Assembly (NCBI GenBank): GCA_900314225.1
Contig: OMUM01000154.1
Location: 1 to 10,765 of the forward strand
Length of the DNA: 10,765 bases
Reading direction: 5' to 3'
Origin: an uncultured bacterium
GTDB lineage: Bacteria; Bacillota_I; Bacilli_A; RF39; UBA660
Shown: positions 1 to 6,448 of the stretch, one piece after another
How positions within the stretch are numbered: position 1 is the stretch's first letter
Layout of the letters: every line of letters begins with the position of its first letter
Position numbers and translations under genes: made by a program
Notes under the pieces: generated by a model
Database searches by the model: none
Seen by the model: the letters and a program-made list of their open reading frames with translations, nothing else
What the model was told of the DNA's origin: nothing

Positions 1-119
1 AGGATGGAAATAGTCCTTATTTTTACTAAAAGTATATAAATCGTAAAAAAAATCAAAACAAAAGAACCGCAAGGGGTGCGGGGGAAGGCGATTCTTTTAT
101 TACTGGTAGAAGAAGAAAC
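1..119 (+). repeat. Dispersed repeat, copy 1 (left end cut by window)
   Basis: This non-coding segment is about 92% identical by eye (roughly 110 of 119 positions) to 2594-2711. It also matches, less closely, the reverse complement of the window end. It holds a short AGGAT...AGTCCT inverted pair at its start, a run of A, and a larger stem with arms GAACCGC (64-70) and GCGATTC (88-94). That stem encloses a G-rich loop containing GGGGTGCGGGGG. The other copies continue further left, so this copy is probably truncated only by the window edge. No open reading frame of interest lies in it. Its function is unknown; it could be a non-autonomous mobile element or a structured intergenic repeat. Confidence 0.85.
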
Positions 120-188
120 TTTATTTTTAATTTTATTTGTATTATTCATTTAAGGGTATAACTTGATTTATCAAAAACGTACGATTTG

Positions 189-216
189 TTGACTAAAATC
201 AAAAAAAATATATAAT
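189..216 (+). promoter_or_regulatory. Promoter of the surface protein gene
   Basis: TTGACT at 189-194 and a perfect TATAAT at 211-216 are separated by 16 bases, a good housekeeping sigma-factor promoter. The expected transcription start is near 222-224, essentially at the AGGAGG (223-228) that serves the gene. The mRNA leader would then be only about 15 nucleotides long. Confidence 0.7.
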
Positions 217-237
217 TATAATAGGAGGATGTATATC

Positions 238-2370
238 ATGAATAATACTATTTTTAAAAATTTATTTTTTTTCCTCATTATAATAATAGTAGCAATAACA
301 ACTAATGTAAATGCAGAATCTAAATATCTATATGATGTATTAAAAAACGAAGCAGAATCAAATGGATTAGCAAGAGAATATACAGGAGAACATCATGATT
401 CTTTTACAGAAGAACCATCTAAAAAGATATATCATTGGTATGCAGAAAACGATAACGAAGGAAATCAAGTGTTGAATAAAAATAATGTTATTTTTGGTAA
501 TTTTTGTTGGCAAATGATTAGAACAACAGATACTGGAGGAGTAAAGTTGATTTATAATGGAGAAGTAGTTAACAATAAATGTATTTCTCAAAATGATAGA
601 ACAATTGGAGCCAATGTATACAATAGTAGTAATTCAAAATCATTATCAGCAGTTGGATATATGTATAATAGAAACTATTCTTATTATTCAACAGAAAATG
701 TTTCAAATTATCTATACTCTAATACTGTTTCTTATAGAAACGGTAAATACTATTTAGATGAAAATGCGAAGGCTTTAACTACAGAATATATTATTCCAGA
801 TCATCATTATACGTGTTGGAATACAACAGGAGAATGTACAACTGTTTCATATGTTTATGCAGTATGGAAATATAGAAAGTTTTTCTATATTAAGTTATCT
901 AATGGAGAAACTATATTTACAGCTTTAGAAAATATGTTATACAGTAATGATGTTAATAAATATGATTCTTCAGTTAAATCTAAAATTGATACATGGTATC
1001 AAAATAATTTAACTAATTATGGTGATTATCTTGAAGACACTATTTTTTGTAATAATAGAAAGGCTACTGATTTAGGATTTTGGGGTGAAACCTCAAGTGG
1101 ATATAATAATGGATTAGTTTTTTATGAAGAAAAGGATAATAAATTAAAGTGTTATTACGATACAGATAAATTTAGTATCAGTAACCCAAAAGCAAAATTA
1201 AAATATCCTATAGCTTTACCAACTAAGGGCGAGCTAGATTTGTTAAATAATAAAATAATAAGAGAAGCCACAAATTATACATCATATTGGACAATGTCAC
1301 CATATGGAACCGGTAATGAAGGTGGATTGGTAACATACAATCAATACGGTTCATTTAATAGTATGTTTACTATGTATAGTGAACATGTAAAACCATCAGT
1401 TTCTCTGAAACCATATACTAAATATTATAGAAATGGTGATGGATCATCAGAAAATCCATATATAGTTAAATACAAAGAAAGTTATTATAAAATAAAAGTA
1501 GAAAATGATAGTTTATTAGGTACTATAAAAATATCAGAAGATGATTTATCATCTGTGTTAGAAGAAAAAGAAATAAATGTTGTAGTTAAACCATCATATG
1601 GTTATTATTTGAAAAAGATAGTTATTAAGGATTCAAATAATAATATTATTGAATACATTAAAACAGGTAATGAAAATGAATATTCATTTATAATGCCAGA
1701 TTCTGATATAATCATTACACCAATATATGAAAAAGTAAAAAGTAGTGTTAATGTAGAAATAGTAAATGAAACAAAAGATTTAAATGTAGAAATAGAAGAT
1801 TTAACTCAAGTTGAATATGAGAAAGAGGTAAAATTTAATGTTACTCCTATTAAAGGTTATAAAGTGAGTAGTATTAGAGTTGTGGATGGAGAAGATAATG
1901 AAATAGAGTATTCTGAAACCGAGAATAAGAATGAATATGTATTTATCATGCCTGCTTCTAATGTAACCATTATTCCTAGTTATGAGAAAGTAAGTAGTAG
2001 TGTAAGTGCTTCAGATAATAAGAATACGAAAGAATTAAAAATAGAAGTAGGGGACGCCACTGCAGTTATTTATGAAGACAAAGTTAAGTTTACAGTTACT
2101 CCAGAAGATGGATATGAAGTAGAGAGTATTGAAATAAAAGATAAAGAAGGAAATAAGATAGAATATAGAAAAACAGATAAAGATAATGAATATGAATTTA
2201 CTATGCCAGATACTGACGTAGTAATTACACCAGTATATAGAAAAAAAGAGCTAACTAACAATATTACAAATCCAAAAACAGGTAATAAAACAATTATACT
2301 AATAACTATACTATTTTTAATTGTATCCACAACATATATTATTGTTAGAAAAAAGAAAGAGTTTAGTTAA
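238..2370 (+). CDS. Sortase-anchored surface protein with InlB-B-like repeats
   Basis: This is a 710-residue secreted protein. I chose ATG 238 because the in-frame ATG at 229 directly abuts the AGGAGG at 223-228, which is correctly spaced for 238. Residues 1-26 are a signal peptide with a long hydrophobic core and likely cleavage after NVNA. Residues ~30-400 are rich in Trp, Tyr and scattered Cys (for example FGNFCWQMIRT and YTCWNTTGEC) and resemble hypothetical surface proteins of gut Bacillota. Three tandem repeats of ~84 residues follow (~416-670), each ending in a version of MPxSxVxIxPxYEK, like divergent InlB B-repeats. The C-terminus has NPKTG (678-682), a hydrophobic stretch and an RKKK tail, a sortase sorting signal. 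It is probably displayed on the cell wall; its ligand is unknown. It has its own promoter and terminator and lies between two repeat copies. The family role is inferred; secretion and anchoring are well supported. Confidence 0.88.
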   Translation: MNNTIFKNLFFFLIIIIVAITTNVNAESKYLYDVLKNEAESNGLAREYTGEHHDSFTEEPSKKIYHWYAENDNEGNQVLNKNNVIFGNFCWQMIRTTDTGGVKLIYNGEVVNNKCISQNDRTIGANVYNSSNSKSLSAVGYMYNRNYSYYSTENVSNYLYSNTVSYRNGKYYLDENAKALTTEYIIPDHHYTCWNTTGECTTVSYVYAVWKYRKFFYIKLSNGETIFTALENMLYSNDVNKYDSSVKSKIDTWYQNNLTNYGDYLEDTIFCNNRKATDLGFWGETSSGYNNGLVFYEEKDNKLKCYYDTDKFSISNPKAKLKYPIALPTKGELDLLNNKIIREATNYTSYWTMSPYGTGNEGGLVTYNQYGSFNSMFTMYSEHVKPSVSLKPYTKYYRNGDGSSENPYIVKYKESYYKIKVENDSLLGTIKISEDDLSSVLEEKEINVVVKPSYGYYLKKIVIKDSNNNIIEYIKTGNENEYSFIMPDSDIIITPIYEKVKSSVNVEIVNETKDLNVEIEDLTQVEYEKEVKFNVTPIKGYKVSSIRVVDGEDNEIEYSETENKNEYVFIMPASNVTIIPSYEKVSSSVSASDNKNTKELKIEVGDATAVIYEDKVKFTVTPEDGYEVESIEIKDKEGNKIEYRKTDKDNEYEFTMPDTDVVITPVYRKKELTNNITNPKTGNKTIILITILFLIVSTTYIIVRKKKEFS

Positions 2371-2386
2371 ATCAAAACTCTTTTTT
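2356..2386 (+). terminator. Intrinsic terminator overlapping the surface gene stop codon
   Basis: AAAGAGTTT (2356-2364) pairs perfectly with AAACTCTTT (2375-2383), with a 10-base loop. A run of T reaches 2386. The first arm lies in the last codons and the stop codon TAA (2368-2370) sits in the loop. Confidence 0.85.
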
Positions 2387-2536
2387 GGTTAATTAAATAA
2401 TAGAGAAAAACAATATAAAAAATATTCAAATATTAAAAAATACATTAAGAAATTGAATTTTTCCCGCGCCAATAAAAAAACTCCCACGAATGGTTTTGGA
2501 GATGATGTCAATACTTTAATAGACCTTTCTTCACCT

Positions 2537-2568
2537 TTTTTGGGGCTGGAGCGCGAGAGCCCCAAAAA
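2537..2568. repeat. GC-rich perfect hairpin at the left of repeat copy 2
   Basis: TTTTTGGGGCT (2537-2547) pairs perfectly with AGCCCCAAAAA (2558-2568) around a 10-base GC-rich loop, an 11-bp stem in otherwise AT-rich DNA. The T-run is 5' and the A-run 3' of the stem, the reverse of an intrinsic terminator, so it is probably a structural part of the repeat element. The preceding stretch (2387-2536) holds no gene. It contains one more compositionally odd patch around 2461-2520 with short GC-rich words. Confidence 0.7.
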
Positions 2569-2711
2569 TTCGCGGGCTTCGCCTGTAAGTTGTAGGATGT
2601 AAATAGTCCTTATTTTTACAAAAAGTATATAAATCGTAAAAAAAATCAAAACAAAAGAATCGCAAGGGGTGTGGGGGCAAGCGATTCCTTTATTACTGGT
2701 AGAAGAGAAAA
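2563..2711 (+). repeat. Dispersed repeat, copy 2
   Basis: This is the most complete copy in the window. Its right part (2594-2711) matches copy 1 and its left part (2563-2593) matches the reverse complement of 10735-10765. It includes a mini-hairpin GGGC-TTC-GCCT (2574-2583), the AGGAT...AGTCCT pair, and a perfect 7-bp stem GAATCGC (2657-2663)/GCGATTC (2681-2687). The stem's loop contains GGGGTGTGGGGG. The 490-base gap between the surface gene and the OLD gene is mainly this element and its hairpins. A 108-codon minus-strand frame across it is a by-product of the repeat and is not called. Confidence 0.85.
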
Positions 2712-2804
2712 CCAAGAAAAAGCACTTATATGATACATAAATGCCATATCATAAAACTATAATGAAATAAAACAATATTGTAATTAGATTATCAAATTAT
2801 TTAT

Positions 2805-2820
2805 CAAACAATGATGTTTG
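2805..2820 (-). terminator. Possible weak terminator hairpin of the OLD-family gene
   Basis: CAAACA (2805-2810) and TGTTTG (2815-2820) form a perfect 6-bp stem with a 4-base loop, about 40 bases past the stop of the minus-strand gene. On that strand it is followed by AT-rich sequence without a clean U-tract, so termination efficiency is doubtful. A second weak candidate is TATGATA/TATCATA at 2729-2753. Confidence 0.25.
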
Positions 2821-2860
2821 CACAAATATGTAATAACTTGAAATATGTATAAAAGTACAA

Positions 2861-4726
2861 CTAAACCAAGTCACTAAAAGGATTATCATCTATTAAATCT
2901 TCACTGACATCTAAATTATCATTTTTATCAACCTTTTTGAAAGGATTATTGTTCTGTATATCAACAATTATTTCTTCAATATAACTTTTAAAATCATTAT
3001 CTATAGTTAATAAGTTTTTTGTATTTTCCGGAGTTAGTACTGTAGAAATATAATGTGCTATAACTTCTTTTGCACTACCTAATCTATTTTCTTGTTTAAT
3101 TTTATCAATTTCAACTTTATTGTAATAATCTTCCAGAACTCCATAATGAAGAATATATATATTTTGTTGTTTTAAATAATTAAATACTTCTTCAAGTTCT
3201 ATTTGCTGCTTTTGAGTATATTGTTTAAATGGTTTTAATCCACCACTCTGACCTTTTATTGTATTTAATTTTTGCAATAATTCAGAAGTTAAATATTCAT
3301 TGATTTCTTCTTTTAAATTATCATAATCTCCAATAATATAAACTGTCTTTCCTAATTTTTCTAACATTCTTTTATATACCCCAAAATATGATTTGCCACC
3401 AACTTTTATTATTGAGCAATTATTATAATCTAGAAAAAGGTTATCTTTAAAGAATTCAATTAATTTTTTTACAATAAACTTTTCTCCACCTTCTACAAGA
3501 ATTACACTATTAGCAAAATACATTTCTGCATTATCAGTTTTCGTAATAATGTTAATTTTTTGAAAATCTCTTTCAGTGAAATCAGTATCTATTATTTTAT
3601 ACTTAACACTTTTATTGTCTTCTTTATTTATAAATGTTAATTGCTTAATATCAAAATTAGATAAAAATTGTTCAGAATGTGTTGTTACTATTGTTTGATT
3701 ACAGTTTTCTAATAGGAACTGATCTATTTTTTTTGATAGAACACTTCTTGCTTGAGGATGCAAAAAAACTTCAGGTTCTTCAACAATTAAACAGGAAGAA
3801 AATTTATGATATTTTTTGCAATATAATTTAAATAATTCAATTATAATTAAACTTTTTATTCCTGAACCTTTATCGTCTAATAAGCTGTAATAACCATCAT
3901 CTAGAAGTATTTTTATACCTTTATAATAATCAGTTTTAGTATCTTGTATTAACTTAAATTCCAATTTGTTATATGGAATTGCATCTTTTACAGATTCTCC
4001 TAATTCAGATGTTAATCCATTAAAAATAGAATTTGTAACAAGTGAAAGATTGCTATTATTTTCATTTAATTTTTCTTTATCTTCAGAAGACATTTCTTGC
4101 CATACACTTTTGATTAGTTTTCCATACCACGAATAGTTATTAACAGCTAATTCATTTCTAATATTTCTTTCTGATGGAATAATTGCAGATGTAATAAATG
4201 AAGCAAGCAATTCTTGAGTAAAATACTTAAATTTATATAAATATCCATCACCTAAAAACATAGATAAAGTATAAATAGTGTCTTCGTTTTTTTTGCTATA
4301 AAGTGTAATATACATGTTTTTAGCACCTTTTATTATATCGGCCATTTCTTTCCCATTTTTCCATATAGTCTCCAAAGCTATTCCTTGTTCATCAATTTCG
4401 TCAGGACTTAATACCAAATAATCCAAACTAGAATTCAATTTAAGTAGTCCCAATTTTTTTCCATAATTTTCTAAATAAGTGAAATCAAATTCTTGACATT
4501 CAGATAGTTGTAGTGTAATAGAAAATGAATTAGAATCTTGAAAATAATAGTTATCTTCAAATCTCTTAGAAGGATATCTTTCTCCAATCACTAAATTTAT
4601 AGCAGATATTATATTGCTTTTGCCACTATTATTTTGACCTACAATAATATTCTTTCCTTTAACAAATTCAAGCGCCATATTTTCTATGCTTTTGTAATTA
4701 TTAATTCTTATTTTTGTGATTATCAT
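2861..4726 (-). CDS. OLD-family ATP-dependent endonuclease (GajA-like AAA ATPase with TOPRIM)
   Basis: This 621-residue protein has the two-part OLD architecture. The ABC-type ATPase has Walker A GQNNSGKS (30-37), a degenerate signature around KGSGIKSLI (286-294), Walker B LIVEEPE (313-319) followed by FLHPQAR, and an H-loop THSEQ with His350. The C-terminal TOPRIM nuclease has ILVEGGEKF (409-417, catalytic Glu412), IIGDYDN (464-470) and LEDYY (531-535). In this family ATP or nucleotide sensing gates DNA nicking or cleavage during phage infection. The acidic tail carries two NPF motifs (595-597 and 615-617). A GGAGGG SD at 4735-4740 fixes ATG 4726. It is transcribed divergently from a nuclease-helicase fusion, which suggests a Gabija-like pair. 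A retron-associated or stand-alone OLD role is possible, but I see no reverse transcriptase here. Family assignment is confident; the system assignment is inferred. Confidence 0.93.
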   Translation of the reverse strand: MIITKIRINNYKSIENMALEFVKGKNIIVGQNNSGKSNIISAINLVIGERYPSKRFEDNYYFQDSNSFSITLQLSECQEFDFTYLENYGKKLGLLKLNSSLDYLVLSPDEIDEQGIALETIWKNGKEMADIIKGAKNMYITLYSKKNEDTIYTLSMFLGDGYLYKFKYFTQELLASFITSAIIPSERNIRNELAVNNYSWYGKLIKSVWQEMSSEDKEKLNENNSNLSLVTNSIFNGLTSELGESVKDAIPYNKLEFKLIQDTKTDYYKGIKILLDDGYYSLLDDKGSGIKSLIIIELFKLYCKKYHKFSSCLIVEEPEVFLHPQARSVLSKKIDQFLLENCNQTIVTTHSEQFLSNFDIKQLTFINKEDNKSVKYKIIDTDFTERDFQKINIITKTDNAEMYFANSVILVEGGEKFIVKKLIEFFKDNLFLDYNNCSIIKVGGKSYFGVYKRMLEKLGKTVYIIGDYDNLKEEINEYLTSELLQKLNTIKGQSGGLKPFKQYTQKQQIELEEVFNYLKQQNIYILHYGVLEDYYNKVEIDKIKQENRLGSAKEVIAHYISTVLTPENTKNLLTIDNDFKSYIEEIIVDIQNNNPFKKVDKNDNLDVSEDLIDDNPFSDLV

Positions 4727-4744
4727 TTATATTACCCTCCAAAC

Positions 4745-4772
4745 AAAAAAGTATCATTCTAATGAATGATAC
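4745..4772 (-). terminator. Leader hairpin with U-tract upstream of the OLD-family gene
   Basis: GTATCATTC (4751-4759) and GAATGATAC (4764-4772) form a perfect 9-bp inverted repeat with a 4-base loop. On the minus strand it is followed at once by six T (4750-4745) and then the SD. It lies between the predicted transcription start (~4779) and the start codon, so it looks like an intrinsic terminator in the leader, that is, an attenuator. A protein operator is an alternative. Confidence 0.65.
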
Positions 4773-4785
4773 AAAATCTACTATT

Positions 4786-4814
4786 ACTATATCATAGAAA
4801 TGTATTATTATCAA
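4786..4814 (-). promoter_or_regulatory. Promoter of the OLD-family gene
   Basis: Read on the minus strand, TTGATA (4814-4809) and TATAGT (4791-4786) are separated by 17 bases. The -10 is preceded by TGA, an extended -10. The predicted start near 4779 is just upstream of the leader hairpin. Confidence 0.6.
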
Positions 4815-4886
4815 TTTACCAGTTTTCAAAATATCAAATTTAACGAAAAATTGTTTAGGAAAAAAGTATTTTTTTTAAATCATCTA

Positions 4887-4895
4887 TGTTATACT
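4887..4895 (+). promoter_or_regulatory. Extended -10 promoter of the nuclease-helicase gene
   Basis: TGTTATACT at 4887-4895 is TG-N-TATACT, a strong extended -10. I see no convincing -35 box at 17 bases upstream, which is tolerated by extended -10 promoters. The expected start is near 4902. Confidence 0.55.
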
Positions 4896-4909
4896 TACAA
4901 TAGCTGTTT

Positions 4910-4939
4910 AAAACTATAACTATGATTATAGTTTTTTTT
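4910..4939 (+). terminator. Leader hairpin with U-tract upstream of the nuclease-helicase gene
   Basis: AAAACTATAA (4910-4919) pairs perfectly with TTATAGTTTT (4926-4935) around a 6-base loop. The run of eight T spans 4932-4939. This intrinsic-terminator shape lies after the promoter and before the SD (4947-4953), so most transcripts could stop before the gene. It mirrors the hairpin in the divergent leader. Confidence 0.65.
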
Positions 4940-4962
4940 GTTTTATAGGAGAGATAGAATAT

Positions 4963-6393
4963 ATGAATTATAAGTATAATTTAATAGACCTAAATGTTAT
5001 TATGAATAAAGATATTACTGAAATAAAAGACTATTTTAGATTTAATGGGATAAATAAGTTTGATAAAAACGATATAGAAACATTGCTTGTATTATCAAGA
5101 AAGATTAATAATAAACAAGGCTTCAATGTTTCTTATAATATAGAAAGATTAGATAAAGAGTTTGATTTAATAAAATATGGTAACGACATATTAGTTAATA
5201 TAGAGTTAAAACTAACAAATAGAGACATTGAACAATGCGAAAACAACTATAAAATATTAAAAAAATATTATAGTAAAGAGAAAATATATGTTTTTTGTTA
5301 TGAAGAAAAGAAAGATGTTTTATTAAAATATAATGATGGAGCAAAAATGTTTGATGATTCTTCATTTGAAGAGTTAAATAGTATAATAGATAAAATAATA
5401 AACCCAAGAATTATTAATATAAATTTAAATATATCATCGGTTTATATTAATCCCGATTTTTACTTAAATAATAATTATGATCTATCCAATGGCCAACAAA
5501 CCACGAAAAATAAAACAATAAACTCATCAGAAAAAACAATACTTATTTCTGGAAGAGCAGGAACAGGTAAAACTCTGTTAGCATTAGATCTATATAGTTA
5601 CTATATAGATAATAATAAGAAGGTTATTTATTTAACGCCCTTTAAAGTGAATAATCTAGTAAGCTCTGAACTAAAACAAAGAGTTAAAATGAGAACAGTA
5701 AAAAGCTTTTTAGATTCTATAAGAAAAGAAAATTATGATATCGCAATAATTGATGAAGCACAGAGATTAAAAGAAGAAGATATCAGAAAATTACAAATTA
5801 GGATAAATGAAAAAATAATAATGCTCGGTGATATAAATCAAACTGTTGACTATGAACAAGGATTTAAAAAATTATATGAAAGCAATATTGAAGGAAAATT
5901 CAATATCTATCAGGTCATAAGAACAGATGATACTTTTGATTATTTTGCCAGAAAGGTTCTAAAAAAGCCAACTAATGTAATAAAGAATAAAAAGATAGAT
6001 TTAAATAAAATAAAAATCTATATGAAAGATGATATAAACATACCAAATCTATCTGAATATACATATATTGAACCTGCTCAATCAAGATATTTTGTCAGTT
6101 GTTTTGACAAGTGTGAGAAACACTCATGCAAGATGATCTATGATATTTGCAATGTATCAAAAACAACATATGACGTAATTAGTCAAGAATATAACAAAGT
6201 AGTAATACATTTTTGTGATAGATATTATATAAACTCAGAAGAAAAAATATCATGTAGTCCAGGAGTATGTTATGGATACTTAGAAAATCAACTATATACT
6301 ATAATGACAAGAGCAGTAGAAGAATTGATAATAATTGTTGAAGATATTACTATTTACAATTATTTAAATAGAATTAAAGAAAATATAATGTGA
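4963..6393 (+). CDS. PD-(D/E)XK-like nuclease domain fused to SF1 (DUF2075-type) helicase
   Basis: This 476-residue protein has two parts. Residues ~50-130 look like a PD-(D/E)XK fold: EFDLIKYG with Asp68, then NIELKL with Glu81 and Lys83, the D...E-x-K pattern. Residues ~190-470 form a compact superfamily 1 helicase of the DUF2075/Schlafen type. Its motifs are Walker A GRAGTGKT (197-204), Walker B IIDEAQ (262-267), MLGDINQT (287-294, motif III), QVIRTDDTF (317-325, motif IV), YDVISQEYNKVVIHF (403-417, motif V) and TIMTRAVEEL (446-455, motif VI). A Cys-rich stretch (Cys380, 384, 389, 396, 431, 436) could bind zinc. AGGAGAG at 4947-4953 sets the start. Its position opposite an OLD nuclease suggests a GajB-like partner role, but it is shorter than UvrD-like GajB and carries its own nuclease-like domain. 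No terminator separates it from the next gene, so the two may be co-transcribed. Helicase identity is strong; the nuclease domain is probable. Confidence 0.85.
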   Translation: MNYKYNLIDLNVIMNKDITEIKDYFRFNGINKFDKNDIETLLVLSRKINNKQGFNVSYNIERLDKEFDLIKYGNDILVNIELKLTNRDIEQCENNYKILKKYYSKEKIYVFCYEEKKDVLLKYNDGAKMFDDSSFEELNSIIDKIINPRIININLNISSVYINPDFYLNNNYDLSNGQQTTKNKTINSSEKTILISGRAGTGKTLLALDLYSYYIDNNKKVIYLTPFKVNNLVSSELKQRVKMRTVKSFLDSIRKENYDIAIIDEAQRLKEEDIRKLQIRINEKIIMLGDINQTVDYEQGFKKLYESNIEGKFNIYQVIRTDDTFDYFARKVLKKPTNVIKNKKIDLNKIKIYMKDDINIPNLSEYTYIEPAQSRYFVSCFDKCEKHSCKMIYDICNVSKTTYDVISQEYNKVVIHFCDRYYINSEEKISCSPGVCYGYLENQLYTIMTRAVEELIIIVEDITIYNYLNRIKENIM

Positions 6394-6416
6394 TTATAGG
6401 AATTAGAAAAAAAGCA

Positions 6417-6425
6417 TGTTAAAAT
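6417..6425 (+). promoter_or_regulatory. Extended -10 promoter before the NucS-like gene
   Basis: TGTTAAAAT (6417-6425) is an extended -10 with no clear -35. It lies in an 18-base block (6416-6433) that recurs with 16 of 18 identities at 7376-7393 before the restriction nuclease gene. A start near 6432 gives a leader of about 17 bases with the SD near its 5' end. Confidence 0.5.
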
Positions 6426-6448
6426 AATTAATGAAAAGGAGTTTTATT

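Noticed and set aside
1..119. Repeats as integron attC sites or a CRISPR array
   Set aside because: No attC-type core sites (GTTRRRY with complementary RYYYAAC) and no integrase; only three long copies kilobases apart, so not a CRISPR array.
367..591. Short minus-strand frames inside large genes (367-591, 2070-2330, 5195-5407)
   Set aside because: They are antisense to well-supported genes, have no recognisable domain, and reflect the AT-rich codon pattern of the sense gene.
2389..2715. 108-codon minus-strand frame across the repeat region
   Set aside because: It lies over the dispersed repeat and its hairpins, has no family resemblance or SD of note, and its composition follows the repeat.
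2861..4726. Retron or PARIS system around the OLD-like gene
   Set aside because: No reverse transcriptase or ncRNA candidate, and ATPase and TOPRIM are in one polypeptide rather than split as in PARIS.
6391..6402. TGA read as tryptophan (mycoplasma code)
   Set aside because: Trp is encoded by TGG throughout, and TGA ends the helicase and specificity genes at sensible places next to the following signals.
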